Shown: positions 34,041 to 44,629, counted from the stretch's first letter. The stretch is 53,326 nucleotides of DNA from Chlorokybus atmophyticus (GCA_009103225.1 RHPI01001037.1:342028-395353); one strand, 5' to 3'. The notes: a model not told the origin generated them from the sequence alone. Translations and numbers: made by a program.

Positions 34041-37000
34041 CTAATCATGCGTGCGCCGATCAATGACAGCCCTGGCAAGGATCTGCATCAGTCCCCCGTG
34101 CTGCTCCCTCGACAATCCGGACACGTCTGGTGCCGCGGTCGGGTGCACGCTGCTGGAGTTCAGTCCATAGCCTGCACTGCCACTCGGGGCTGCAGGCCGC
34201 ATCCTGAAATTAGTTGAGCGAATGCGCTGTAGCAATTCACCTGTTGCACAAACGACAGTTCGGTCAGGGGACAGAACTCGGCTGGCTCATTCAGTGTCTG
34301 GTGTTGCTAGAAAGTTGTCCACAGGCGTATCATGACATGTTCATGCATGGTCTGCGTACCTTGCTGCTCAGAGCCTGTTGAGTCCCCTCGGTGTGGTTTG
34401 GTCGCGTTGGGTGAGGCAGCACTGGGTGCGTGCTGGGGTGCAGGTTGCGCTGGTGCGATGTCATGCAGAAGGACTTCATCCGAATCATTTGACGTTGTCA
34501 CTGGCATCTGCGACACGCTCACACTCCCTCGCAGAACCGTCTTTTCCAACCATCTCAGGGACATCTCATCAACCTCATCGGGAGAAAGGTTGGTCTTGTC
34601 ACCATCCCGACCTGGCCCATTCTCAGTTGACACCTCTTCTCCAATGGAATGAATGGAGTCATCTACAGACTCATCTCTGTAGTCCGGATGCCACGGCGGC
34701 ACTGGCGCAGATACCTTCTTCTTTTTGCCACTTGAGGCCGGCTCAGCACGACTGCTTTTTGTTGCCGATCCCGGTGCGGGTGAGGCAAACATGTCCTTGG
34801 AGCCCTTGTCCTTGTGTTTAGAAGAGTCCAATGGAGTCTGCGGCCCCGAGAGAGACGGCGTTGGACTCATCTCTCCAGACTCGCTGACCGGACTCTTCAC
34901 GGGCTCGCAGTAGCGCGACACGTGCTGGTTGGACCCCCTCGGAGGCACGGCTATGACGGGCACCTGAAAGGGGGATCCATCCGACGTGATGCTGCTGCGC
35001 TTGCCCTTGTCCTGATCCACACCTCTTTGTGCAGGCAGCTCTGCGGTGAGTGGTTGCGTGTATTTGTGGGGCTTGTGAGAGCTGTCTGGGTTGGGTACGC
35101 TTGAAGCCGAGTCTGTTCGGCTGCTTCTGCGCGAGGTGACGGGCGTGCTGTTGGCACTGCTGGCCTGACTGGCATTGGCATTGGCATGGGCGCGATGTTG
35201 GTGTTCGCTGTCATCGTCTGCTGCCAGCAGCATCTGTACCACAAATGCGGCGTCCTTGGCCTCCAACGCTGGCGCGTTCATCTCTGCTAGCTTACTATCA
35301 AGTGAGGCCAGCAGAGACTGCCAGTCGGGAGGCAGGTCCTGCAGCTGCAACGCAACACATAGAGAGTTTGAGACCTGGGCATGGCACTTGTGCATCCACA
35401 ACACTACCACGTAATAAATTGTAGCCAAGCCCATATCACATCGATGTTGATGCAAAGATGACGAGGTAAGAGGTGCAAGAGCAGTAGTGTCACGAAACAG
35501 CAATGTGTGAGGTTGTGGCACCAACCTCAAACTGAGCATTGCCCGATGACGCATACACAAATGTTTTCGCCTCAGCATCCCAGCCGAAGTGTGCCTGTGG
35601 ACAATGTGTCTCGGTCAATGACCCGCCACACGTGAATTTAAGAACAGCAACCCCTAGCTCTGACCCCTTTCAGCCTGTGCAACGTGACCCACCTCTTGCT
35701 TGACATTCATGGGCAAACTAACAACGTATCCCTCATGTTCTGCGCCATCAGCAAGGCTGGGCAACTCGCGGCTGATCTTGCGCCTGTCTGCTGAGGACAC
35801 GACGAGCGGGGCGGATTTGCTGACATGCTGGTGGCCTTCAGCAAACAGTTGCGTGAGGGCTGCGTGATGCTGCGCATTGGCCGTAAGGATAGTCCTCGGG
35901 AATGTGAATTCCACACTTTTGACCGCATGACTCAATTGAGAAACACTCTCCTCATACTTGGCCTTGGCAGCTTCAAGGTGTGGGATGACCTGTTGGAGCC
36001 AAACACATCACAACCGGTGCTGTTATTGGAACTACTGCGGCCAGTTAATGATTGTCACCTCATCGATGCCATCCGTCGAGTTCTTCTTCGATTTCTCTCG
36101 CATTCTGGATCGCCACATGTCATAACGTTGCCTGCCATGGAAACAAGCTTGTTGCTTCAAGGTACTTTAACACGCTTACATTGCATGACGCTTGTCAACA
36201 TGGCAAATTTTGTCATTGGCGTTAAGCGTCTCTTGCACAGCACAGGTATGTACCTCTTGTCATCATAGCGGCGCTTGAGAGCTTCCACGTCTTCAACATC
36301 CTGCATGAAGTTCTTGCAAGGGCTGCAGATGGTCCTTGTCACGTAAGCACTCTGTCACAGATTGCCTGCCTCAATATCATGGCCAAAACCACCAGGTCAA
36401 GTGCTGACACACGCACATGACCGCCACTTACATAGTCATCAGTTAGGCGAGCCAACTCTTGTTGCATGTGTACCAGGTTCTTGATAACAGCTGCTGCATC
36501 AGCAAAATCAGCAAATGTTAGCCAGATGCTTTGAACCAAAGCCTCTGCTTGTATAATGTGCGACACTTGCACTTCAGCAAGCGGCCCCCTTCATAGGTTT
36601 AGCATCAATGCACACGGCACCAATGCAGTCGTTAGCACTGCTTGCAAGAACTCACCAACATCATGATCACCAGAATGAGCAAAGTTAGCCATCAGGTAGG
36701 TTGCCATATCGCGCCAGGACTCAGCCATCTCTGCCAAGTAGCAACACAAAGGTCAACCAGGTTTATTGACTACAACGCTTTCTAATAGTGTATGCTCGCT
36801 GCACACGAGAGGAACAAGAGCTGCAATGTGTTGAACAGCACCGCTTACTTGTAGCTCGCTTCCTTGTGCGGCTTGCAACCCTCACCAATCCGTCACTTTG
36901 TTTGTTCATATGCCTTACATTCTGTGCACAACTTACAAATTCAGTCGTGCTTTAGCTGGGCTGTGCGCTCAAAACGGTAGTTAAGCTTAATGAGGGACAA

Positions 37001-37516
37001 TGCAACGGCAAGGTGACGTGAACGCAGCTGGCCATTCAGGTAGGCCGTTCTTGCTAGCACACTGGTGCGTAACTTCGCCTTACACATATCATCCGCCGCC
37101 GTATACCATGTACACATTCAGGGATGTCCATGCCGCATGCACACTACAGTGCAGGGCAGCCACCTCATGTGCATGCCACGCACTGATTTGCTAAATTACT
37201 TTCTTCAAGCAGATCTAGTCTTCTGTTGACAGGACAGCTGTAGAGAGCATCAGCTCTCATGGCTTCAGCCAACGTTCTTGTGCTCTGTGCGAGGGTGGTG
37301 ACACCCCCAAGCAACGTGACACAAGCGTCGCCAGCCAGCGCACCGAGAAGTCTCTGACATTTAGTTAATTGTGTGTGTCGTGTACAGACAAGCGCAGCAA
37401 GCCAGCACCTGCATGCGGTGGTGGAAGTCTTCCAAGTCCTCCATCCGCTCCGCCGTGCCCAGGCGCTCGCCAATGCGCTGCTTGGTCAACCCGGTGAAGT
37501 TGCGGAAGCTCTTCAT
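34041..37516 (-). CDS. BAR-domain protein with CRIB-like motif
   Basis: Probably a membrane-curving adaptor in endocytosis or trafficking. Ten exons join in phase: 37516-37409, 37353-37231, 36728-36656, 36547-36432, 36300-36254, 36131-36059, 35989-35693, 35594-35526, 35344-34360, 34240-34041 (TAG); about 696 residues. The first ~240 residues form an N-BAR-like helical domain. It opens with an amphipathic start (MKSFRNFTGLTKQRIGERLG) and includes EDVEALKRRYDDK, RYDMWRSRMREKSKK and HLEAAKAKYEESVSQLSHAV. Next, ISRELPSL... plus AHFGWDAEAKTFVY and LPPDWQSLLASL have the spacing of a CRIB (Cdc42/Rac-binding) motif, with a Trp-rich end. The remaining ~380 residues are Ser/Pro-rich and disordered, with a DSD/EE-rich segment. 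The CRIB assignment is an inference; the canonical paired His and the FxHxxH core are only partly kept. Confidence 0.8.
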
Positions 37517-37559
37517 CTTGCCGCCGTATACAGTGCCCTTCACAAGCGCTCTGGTCCGA

Positions 37560-37584
37560 CTCACCTCACCTCACCTCACCTCAC
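37560..37584. repeat. (CTCAC)n tandem repeat
   Basis: Five CTCAC units lie about 45-70 bases upstream of the BAR-gene start codon, on the plus strand (GTGAG on the sense strand). They probably belong to the 5' leader or promoter. Confidence 0.85.
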
Positions 37585-38608
37585 GGCGTCCAGCTCCTCC
37601 TCGTTGTCGCCTCCGCCACCGCCACCGCCGGCGACCCCTTCAACGCCGTCAAGCATGCTGCCGCTCACTGCCAGCAGCCAGCAGCAAGCTGCCTGCGCAC
37701 GGGGCCCAGAGAACGATCCCGATCCCCCGCAGTGCTTTCGGGCTCTCTCGATACGGTTCCTAACGGTCCGATTGCTAGAAAGTGCGCTGTAATTCCCGCG
37801 CGGATTGCGGGTCTTACAGTTGCAGCCGGATTTGCCGGCGAAGCGAGTTAGGTGACCGGGGTTGAGACCGGAGGAATGGGCACGCGCCAGCATGAGAGCA
37901 GGTGGGGTGATGCCCGCCTGCGACTATTGCGCTAAGGCTGCAGTGCGCGGTCGTGACACACTGGCTCACGTGACCGTTTGCTCGCTCCCGGTTGCCAACG
38001 ACACGTGTCGCCGTCAGCCTGCGTGCGTCACGTGCTGCAATGCTGACGTCTAATGCACTACTACTAGGCGGCCTAGTCTAGGCCTACTACCCTGTAGGCC
38101 CTTTGGCCACTGCACAACTACTGACTGAAATTTCAAGTACCAGGTACATGAATCGAAAACCTTCCCTTCTTAACCTTTTGTCACCGGAATACAGTAGAGA
38201 CACTTACATTACAACCCACACTCGCTTTAGCGAACATATAACGAACATATTATTTTTCAACTCAACCTTTCACTATCATGACCACAAAAGCAAATGCATT
38301 GATAGCATGGTTGATAAGGCCTGTAATACCTTAACAAAGTTATAACCCAAGGCATGTAGTAATTATTTTTGGGCTGTAATGTATGTGTCTCTACGGTAGC
38401 TCCTGAATTGAGAGTCTTGAATAGCCACGACAACGGATGATTGACACAGTTGCCCCAACATGGAACTGTAAAATAGCCTGCATTGATATTGTCGACAACA
38501 GCGACACAAGTGATTTGTATTATTATGTACACATAGATAGCATATACACATAGATAGCATATACACATGTGCACACGTGCACGTACAAATATATACAGTT
38601 AGATGTCG

Positions 38609-38644
38609 NNNNNNNNNNNNNNNNNNNNNNNNNNNNNNNNNNNN
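38609..38644. other. Assembly gap (36 N)
   Basis: Thirty-six undetermined bases are followed by GGGGGGGG. The joined sequence may not be contiguous in the genome, so conclusions about the 3' end of the retrotransposon across this point need care. Confidence 0.99.
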
Positions 38645-39394
38645 GGGGGGGGCCCGAAAGAAATAATGGAAAAGTATGTGACCAACGCTGTTTATAAATG
38701 CACCTATACATGAATGAATGTATAGTTGCATGACCCTCTACAGCAAAATTGCGAAAGTGTTAAACAATATTATTTATTTAAGCATACGATGGTTACGAGT
38801 GTGATTGCATTGCATTTAATCATTTCCTCACAAATGAAATGTTACACCATTCAATAATCTAGCCGCAACTATTATAATTATTTGATTTTTTTTTTCTTTT
38901 AGAGAACGATCGTTGCTAGTGTCTTAAGAGCGATAAAATGAATGGGATCCTACAATAATCTAACTGGGAAAATGTGTAATGGTATTTACTCATCAAAGCA
39001 TGCATTTAAAATCATGTTACATGGCACAATTTATTAATGCTTGTATAATATAATTTTCACATGCCAACTTGTTAATGCATATTGTAAAAGCATTGTAAGA
39101 GTTGAATCTGTCGGGTCGAAGGGAGTCGAGGGTCACGCTGTCTCGGACAGCTGCATGGACAACCATGCTTGCTGGACATGCTGCTGCGCCAGCTGCGTAA
39201 CGCGCAGCAAAAACAAAAGATGACCCCACCCCTCATGGTGACAAGTGCTCTGTGCAGCTGGTCTGCTGCTGCTGGGTAGTACGGGCAGGTGGAGTCGGTG
39301 TTCTCCCTAGTGTACATGCTGTGCTGTAGCACACAAAGTCAACAAGCCACCCCCCCTGGGCTCTAGGGGAGGTTCCAGCTCCAGAGCTCAGCTG

Positions 39395-39790
39395 CTAGCG
39401 CAAGTGAGGAGGGCCGTTGGTACGGCAATCGTCGCACCAATACTCCTCCATAGGTATCGCGTCCAAAGGTGGCTCCAAACAGTAGCAATGCAGGCCCTTG
39501 TTGCAGCCATCGCAGAGCATCATGAGTGCGTCGTCACCGGCGCTGCCGCAGCGTTCACAGCGTGTGCTGCGCGCGGGACGAGGGTGCTGGATACGCCCGA
39601 AGCCGGCTACGTAAGGAAGGTGACATGGCGCACAGTTCACCATGTTGTCCTTCAACCTCTCTCCGTTTTGACCAAGGAGGTCCAGCACCCCTGTGGGGTA
39701 CACTTTGAGTACCTTGTAGACGGTGCGGCCTACAGAGGTGTCAAGCGTGTCTTTGGTGGCTGCCATGCGATAGGCAAAGTCCCCGCTTGG
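39395..39790 (-). CDS. Integrase tail and C4HC3 PHD finger
   Basis: This frame continues the integrase after a one-base frame change near 39745. It first gives an SH3-like strand block (GDFAYRM...YKVLKVYPTGVLDLLG) typical of the C-terminal domain of Gypsy integrases. It then gives a zinc-binding PHD finger: CERC, MLCDGC, LHCYC and WCDDC, i.e. the full C4-H-C3 set with the usual acidic GDDALMMLCDGC and the Trp before the last Cys pair. PHD fingers read methylated or unmodified histone H3 tails. At this position other Gypsy elements carry a chromodomain, so a role in choosing the insertion site through chromatin is a reasonable inference. The frame ends at 39395. Confidence 0.82.
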   Translation of the reverse strand, partial: PSGDFAYRMAATKDTLDTSVGRTVYKVLKVYPTGVLDLLGQNGERLKDNMVNCAPCHLPYVAGFGRIQHPRPARSTRCERCGSAGDDALMMLCDGCNKGLHCYCLEPPLDAIPMEEYWCDDCRTNGPPHLR

Positions 39791-42789
39791 AACCGCCGTT
39801 GGCGCTCCTTGTAGAAGCCGCTGCGTACGCGCTCGTAGCGCAGCGTGTCGCGATGCTGCGCGATGCGCAGGTTGTTGAAGGCCATGGGGACGGTGCGCTC
39901 GAAAAGCGCGGCGCGCGTGGTGATGTCGTGGTGCATCCAGTCAGGGTTGTCGAGGTTGTTCACGACGCGATCCACCTCCTGCTGCGCACGGAAGGGGAGC
40001 AATGGTGGTCGCTCGAACAGCAGGTAGTACGGGCTGTACTCCCGCAGAGCCGCCTGCTTTGACAATCGATATCCGAGGGCCACCCACGGGAGGTGGTCAT
40101 CCCAAGTGTTCTTCTCGTACTCCAGCACGTACTTGCGGAGTGCCTTCTTGATGGTCTGCACTGCACGCTCGGCGAGACCGTCGGCTTGAGGGTGATCACG
40201 CGAGGTATGGCGGTGGTCGATGTAACATTTGTCCAAGAGGATGTCAAATTCCCCTTTGAACTCAGTACCTTGGTCAGTGATGACCTCGGCACAGCTGCCA
40301 AATCGGCTGACAACGTGAGAGAGGAAGGCTTGAGACACCCCCCTGCTGCTCTTATCGGGTAACGGTACCAGCTCCACCCATTTGGAGAAGTGCTCGATCA
40401 TGACCAGGATGTAACGGTTGCCACGTGCTGAGGGTGCCAAGTCCCTCAAGATGTCGAGCCCCCATCGGTAAAAGAGACCGGAGATGGGGAGTGGGTGCAA
40501 GGTGGCGCTACGCGTGTTTAGGCTGGCGCGCACCATGTCACACTGCTGGCAGTGGCTGAAGAACCCCTGCACCTGTTTTGTTAACCCATACCACCAATAT
40601 TGTGCCCGCACTAGGCTAACTGTACGCTTGACACCGAAGTGTCCAAGCTCAGTGTGGAGGGAAGTGATGATGCCCTCGCGCGTGACCGGTGTCGGCACTT
40701 CCTTGTCTTCGTCGTGGAAGCGGCGATACAGCTTGTCACCTGCCCATCGATAGTGACGGGTGCGTTGGTTGACTCGGTCCTTCTCTCGGGCGCTCATGCC
40801 GGAGGGAAGCTGGCCACTTTGAAGAAAGGAGAGTGATGGCTTGTCCTGCCATATGTCCTGCCTGGTGTCAGTGGGCGCCAGCTCTGTGTTATCGACGTCA
40901 ATGTCGGCTGCGTGGGCGTCTCCCAAGGGTGTGGTTGCCGCAGGGCCGGTAGGCTCAAGGGCAGGAATTTCCTCTGCCACTGCTGAGGCCGTGGTGTTGG
41001 TCTTGCGCCCTGAGCGCAACGCGGCAGCAGCAAACATGGCTGCCATGGTGGGGGCTGTTGCTGCAGGGACGAGCTCATGCCGAGCTCCAGTTGCGTCGTT
41101 GGTGCTGAGGTGAGGGTTGCGACTGAGGCCATCGGCGTCTTGGTTGGTGAGGCCAGCGCGGTGGTCGATCTCGAAGTCATATTTCTGCAACAGCAGGGCC
41201 CATCGAGCAAGTTTCCCTGTCAGATGTTGGTTGGTCATCAGCCACTTGAGGGGCTGATGATCGGTGATCAGTTGGAACTGTCGACCAAAGAGGAAAGGTC
41301 GGAAGAAGGAGATGGCCCACACTGCAGCGAGGCACTCCCCTTCGTAGCTGCTGTAGTTGGCCTCGGCGCTGTTGTTGCTTCGGCTGGCGTATGACACCAC
41401 CCGCTCCTTCTTGTTCTCATCGTGCTGCACCAGCACCGCTCCCATCCCCAGCTTGCTCCAGTCGGTGTGAAGGATGAAAGGCTTGGCGTAGTCCGGACGA
41501 CGTTGAAGGATGGGAGCGGTGGTGAGCCTGCTCTTCAGCTCCTCGAAGGCCTGCTGTTGCGGCTTCTTCCATGTGAACTCCACCTCCTTCTTCAGTAGCT
41601 CGTTGAGGGGCCTTGCGATCTTCGCGAAGTCCTTCACGAACCGGCGATAGTAGTTGGCAAGTCCCAAGAAAGCGCGCAGACGTGTGAGGTCTGTCGGGGC
41701 AGGGATAGCTGCCAGAGCCTCTACTTTTGCCTGCTGCACATACACACCATGGGGCACAATCATGTGTCTTAAGTACGGCACCTTGTGGGTGAAGAAGGTA
41801 CACTTGTCGGGGTGTACGGTCATCCCCACTCCCTTGAGTCGTTCCAGCACCGCTTCGATGTGCTGAAGATGCTCCTCGTTGCTGCAGCTGAAGATGAGGA
41901 TGTCATCGATGTAGCAACGCGCGCAGTCCAGCCCCTTCAAGGCCTTGTCCATGACGCGTTGAAACTTGGGGGGGGCATTTTTCAGCCCGAACGGCATTAC
42001 CTTCCATTGGTACAACTGTCGGTTGCCCCAGAAGGAGGTCTTGTGCTTGTCCTCGTCCTTGATGGCGATTTGGTTGTACCCTTTACGCATGTCCAGGATG
42101 CTGAAGATTGTGCAGTCTCCCACATCATCAAAGATACCCTCGGCTGTGGGCATGGGGTACCTGTCTTGCTTGGTATTGTTGTTGAGGGGGCGGTAGTCGC
42201 CACACATGCATCGCTCTGTCCAGTTGCCTGCTGAATCCTTCTTCAGTGGCATGACGGTTGCTGCTGCGAAGTCCGATGTGGACTCTTCAATAAGGCCTGC
42301 ATCAAGCAGCGCCTTACATCTCTGTTCCACCAGGTCCTCTTCCAACTTGGAGAGCCTGTATTGCCGCCCGAACACCGGTTCTGTGTCCACCAGCTCGATG
42401 TCCATCTGGTACACTGAACATGTACCCAATTCCTTCACATTGAAGCTGAATTGGCTCCTCCACTTGTTGAGGAGAGCCTCCAGCTTCTCTCGAGTGTCTT
42501 TTGTGGCCAACGGGCCAATGGCATGGTCCCAGGAGGTTGCATTGGCAACCACGGGAATGTCCTCCACCGTCACTGCTGCTTGCTCCTCCATGTGGACCAC
42601 CTCGAGGGCTGTGTGAGCTGCCTTGGTGTCGGCAACGCGATCAGCCCACCCCCCAGCCAAGTGTGCGAGATCCTCGAAGGACACGTGGCGGTCCTGCAAT
42701 ACAAAGCTCAGCTGCAGCAGCCATACCATGCTGTTCTGGTCCATGGCGCGGCCAAGCAGCTGGCATTGCTGACTATCATAGATGATCTG
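39730..42789 (-). CDS. Reverse transcriptase - RNase H - integrase polyprotein
   Basis: One uninterrupted frame of over 1,000 codons, counted from Met at 42744. The first ~20 residues are the end of the methyltransferase (QLLGRAMD just upstream, motif X-like). RT lies at about 110-330 with LDMRKGYNQI (217-226) and the catalytic YIDD box (278-281). RNase H lies at about 420-545 with HTDWS, ECLAAVW, ITDHQPL and DADGLSRNP supplying the acidic residues. The integrase follows with an HHCC zinc domain (HTELGH...HCQQC) and the catalytic core (WGLDILRD, VITDQGTEF, HPQADGLAERAVQ) with all three acidic residues. All catalytic residues I can check are present. Unlike the upstream frames it has no stops, so the polymerase part looks recently functional. 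The frame ends with TAG; the true tail lies in the next frame. Confidence 0.95.
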   Translation of the reverse strand, partial: QIIYDSQQCQLLGRAMDQNSMVWLLQLSFVLQDRHVSFEDLAHLAGGWADRVADTKAAHTALEVVHMEEQAAVTVEDIPVVANATSWDHAIGPLATKDTREKLEALLNKWRSQFSFNVKELGTCSVYQMDIELVDTEPVFGRQYRLSKLEEDLVEQRCKALLDAGLIEESTSDFAAATVMPLKKDSAGNWTERCMCGDYRPLNNNTKQDRYPMPTAEGIFDDVGDCTIFSILDMRKGYNQIAIKDEDKHKTSFWGNRQLYQWKVMPFGLKNAPPKFQRVMDKALKGLDCARCYIDDILIFSCSNEEHLQHIEAVLERLKGVGMTVHPDKCTFFTHKVPYLRHMIVPHGVYVQQAKVEALAAIPAPTDLTRLRAFLGLANYYRRFVKDFAKIARPLNELLKKEVEFTWKKPQQQAFEELKSRLTTAPILQRRPDYAKPFILHTDWSKLGMGAVLVQHDENKKERVVSYASRSNNSAEANYSSYEGECLAAVWAISFFRPFLFGRQFQLITDHQPLKWLMTNQHLTGKLARWALLLQKYDFEIDHRAGLTNQDADGLSRNPHLSTNDATGARHELVPAATAPTMAAMFAAAALRSGRKTNTTASAVAEEIPALEPTGPAATTPLGDAHAADIDVDNTELAPTDTRQDIWQDKPSLSFLQSGQLPSGMSAREKDRVNQRTRHYRWAGDKLYRRFHDEDKEVPTPVTREGIITSLHTELGHFGVKRTVSLVRAQYWWYGLTKQVQGFFSHCQQCDMVRASLNTRSATLHPLPISGLFYRWGLDILRDLAPSARGNRYILVMIEHFSKWVELVPLPDKSSRGVSQAFLSHVVSRFGSCAEVITDQGTEFKGEFDILLDKCYIDHRHTSRDHPQADGLAERAVQTIKKALRKYVLEYEKNTWDDHLPWVALGYRLSKQAALREYSPYYLLFERPPLLPFRAQQEVDRVVNNLDNPDWMHHDITTRAALFERTVPMAFNNLRIAQHRDTLRYERVRSGFYKERQRRFQAGTLPIAWQPPKTRLTPL

Positions 42790-44071
42790 TCAGCGATGAG
42801 CCCGTGATGCTGTTGGGGAAGAATCCCATGGCGCGTTCACGTTCGCGTGCGTTGGGTTCCTCCAGCCTGTTGGTGGTCGCATCAAACACCATCCCGTCTC
42901 CACCGTTTCGAAATGCGTAGGAGCCCGGGTAGGACACCAATGTGGGGAGTGCGCGACGGGGCTGACCGGGCTGATTGCACGGGTAGAAGTGGTTGTGGTC
43001 ATGTCGGAGGACAGGTTGTGCTTTGCGGCCGGGGTCAAGGATGTCATCGACCAATAGGTTGCGCGGCCGAGCGCTGCGCGTGTAGTTTGCGGTAATGAGT
43101 TCCTCCACGGTGGCCAAGTTTGTCCACTTGGCGCGTACACAATGTGCGCGCGAGCCATGTCGTGCCGCGTTCACCTTGAGTGGGTGCCCCAGAATGGAGC
43201 AAACTTGTCGGTAGCTGGAGGACACGTGCGGACGCTTGTCGTCCTCTGAATGCACATTTTCGATGACGTACCCCAGGGGTCTGGAGATCTAGTGGTGTTG
43301 AAGAAGGTGGATGATTCTCATGAGCTCCCAAAACAGCCCTGAGCGAGGGTGTTCGAGGCCTTGCCCCTTGCCTGCCCTGGAGTGCCCTTGGCATTCCCAC
43401 CCAGCTATTAATAGGTCGACGTTGCCGATGGACAGTAGGTGATCTTCGGTGATTAGCCGGATGTCTTGTGGCAATGCTTTAAGGCTGCCTTGCAACGCCG
43501 AGAGGGGTAGCTGATGTGAATACCTTTCGTGCAGTTGGCGTAGGTGGTGCTTGAGGACCGTTTGCGCGTGTGGGTCTGGGTCGCAGTAATAGTATTTGAC
43601 AACCTTCACACCCGTGTTGAGGACCGCGGCAAGGCCGCTGCCAATGCCTCCAAACAGCTCCAACACTATGATGCCCTGTTGCCTGCGAAAGGTGTAGAAC
43701 TCCACCACTCCGGTGGCCACCATATGGTGGTCCTGCACCTTGTTACGGCTTCGGTAGTTGGGGAAGCGCGTGGTGATCAGTGGATGGCTGAGCAAGACGT
43801 GTGCGTCTATCTGTGCGCGCCAGCGCCGTTCAGCTGGGTCTTGCAATGCTACTTCCACGGTGGCATCCTCCTGCTCCTCGTTGTACGGGGTGGGAAAGGA
43901 GTCAACAATTCGACACGGGGCCGTGGCACCAGCAGCGACTTGCGTCCGAGTGCCGTCGTATGTGGCCGTTGCAGCCTCCCGTGTGCGGGCGTGGCTGCGT
44001 GTGGCCACGGCAGCCACTTTGCGCGGGGCGCGCGTGCGCGAGACCAACTCGAGAGGCAGGAAACCCTGCAC
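42776..44071 (-). pseudogene. C5-cytosine DNA methyltransferase domain (DNMT3/DRM-like), in retrotransposon
   Basis: The encoded domain would transfer a methyl group from SAM to cytosine C5. Motif I is VLELFGGIGSGL (SAM loop). The motif IV region is DLLIAGWECQGHSRAG: the catalytic Cys is present, but the usual Pro-Cys is Glu-Cys. Motif VI is VIENV. The motif VIII-like part is RAHCVRAKWTNL. Motif IX-like sequence ends in RERERAMGFF. The motif X-like part, QLLGRAMD, lies across a one-base frame change in the RT frame (about 42750-42790). Motif order and the spacing of VLELF..., EC, ENV and KWTNL are closest to DNMT3/DRM rather than to DNMT1 or CMT. A TAG at 43289-43291 falls between motifs IV and VI with the same frame open on both sides. 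No target-recognition or chromo/BAH domain is recognisable beside it. Confidence 0.85.
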
Positions 44072-44089
44072 CTCTCCGTCATCCTCATC

Positions 44090-44629
44090 TCAATGTGGCC
44101 GAAACCGCGCCTGCTCTGTCCAGCAGTCGAGGCCTATGCCCACAGGGAAGTTGAAGTCCTGCCCAAGCAGAAAGTCGAAGGAGCCGGCATTGGTGACTAC
44201 ACATTGCTGGACGATCTCGGTTGTGTGGGTGGGGTCCAGCCCTGTCAACCGAATGCAGAAGGCCTCCCTGGTGACTCCCATCACCTTATCTCGGCTATCT
44301 GTGGCAGTGTCCAACACGTACGGGCAAGGCACCAAGTCGGAGCTGGTTATGCCGAGGGACCGCGCGAGGAAGCGCCCGATGATGACAGGCTGTGCTCCGG
44401 TGTTCAACATCACTCGCTTGGGTGCCAGACCGTTAATGGTAACGTGCTTGCATTGGTTGGCCACCATGGCAGCATTGGCGTTGATGCGCAGCCTCTTCAT
44501 ACGAGCTGTCTGCACCTTTGCCTCATTTCTCTCAGCAGAGGGTGCTGAGCGCATGGCAGCCAGAGCTTCTTTGCCTACTGGGTCCGGAGAACCCCCTCCT
44601 TGCCCTCTCCCTCTGCCGAACCGACCTTG
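44090..44629 (-). pseudogene. Retropepsin-like protease with Asn in place of catalytic Asp
   Basis: A retropepsin-type aspartic protease region between gag and the methyltransferase. The active-site block reads VMLNTGAQPVII where family members have DTG or DSG; the Asn codon is at 44402-44404. The second half has CVVTNAGSFDFLLGQDF, the usual flap-distal strand, and ends near CWTEQARFRPH at the TGA at 44090-44092. The same frame continues into the methyltransferase after this stop. Upstream, the frame begins right after the TGA at 44630-44632 with an Arg/Gly-rich stretch (RFGRGRGQGGG). With Asn at the catalytic position the enzyme should be inactive, so this is either decay or loss compensated by another protease. 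Confidence 0.75.

Larger units (their letters stand above)
37517..39394. other. BAR-gene 5' region, AT-rich stretch and assembly gap
   Basis: The first 600 bases are GC-rich and should contain the BAR-gene promoter, with a (CTCAC)n repeat at 37560-37584. From about 38100 the DNA turns AT-rich and gene-free. An N gap (38609-38644) is followed directly by an eight-G run. From about 39060 composition rises again towards the 3' end of the retrotransposon. No gene that I can support lies in this stretch. Confidence 0.5.
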
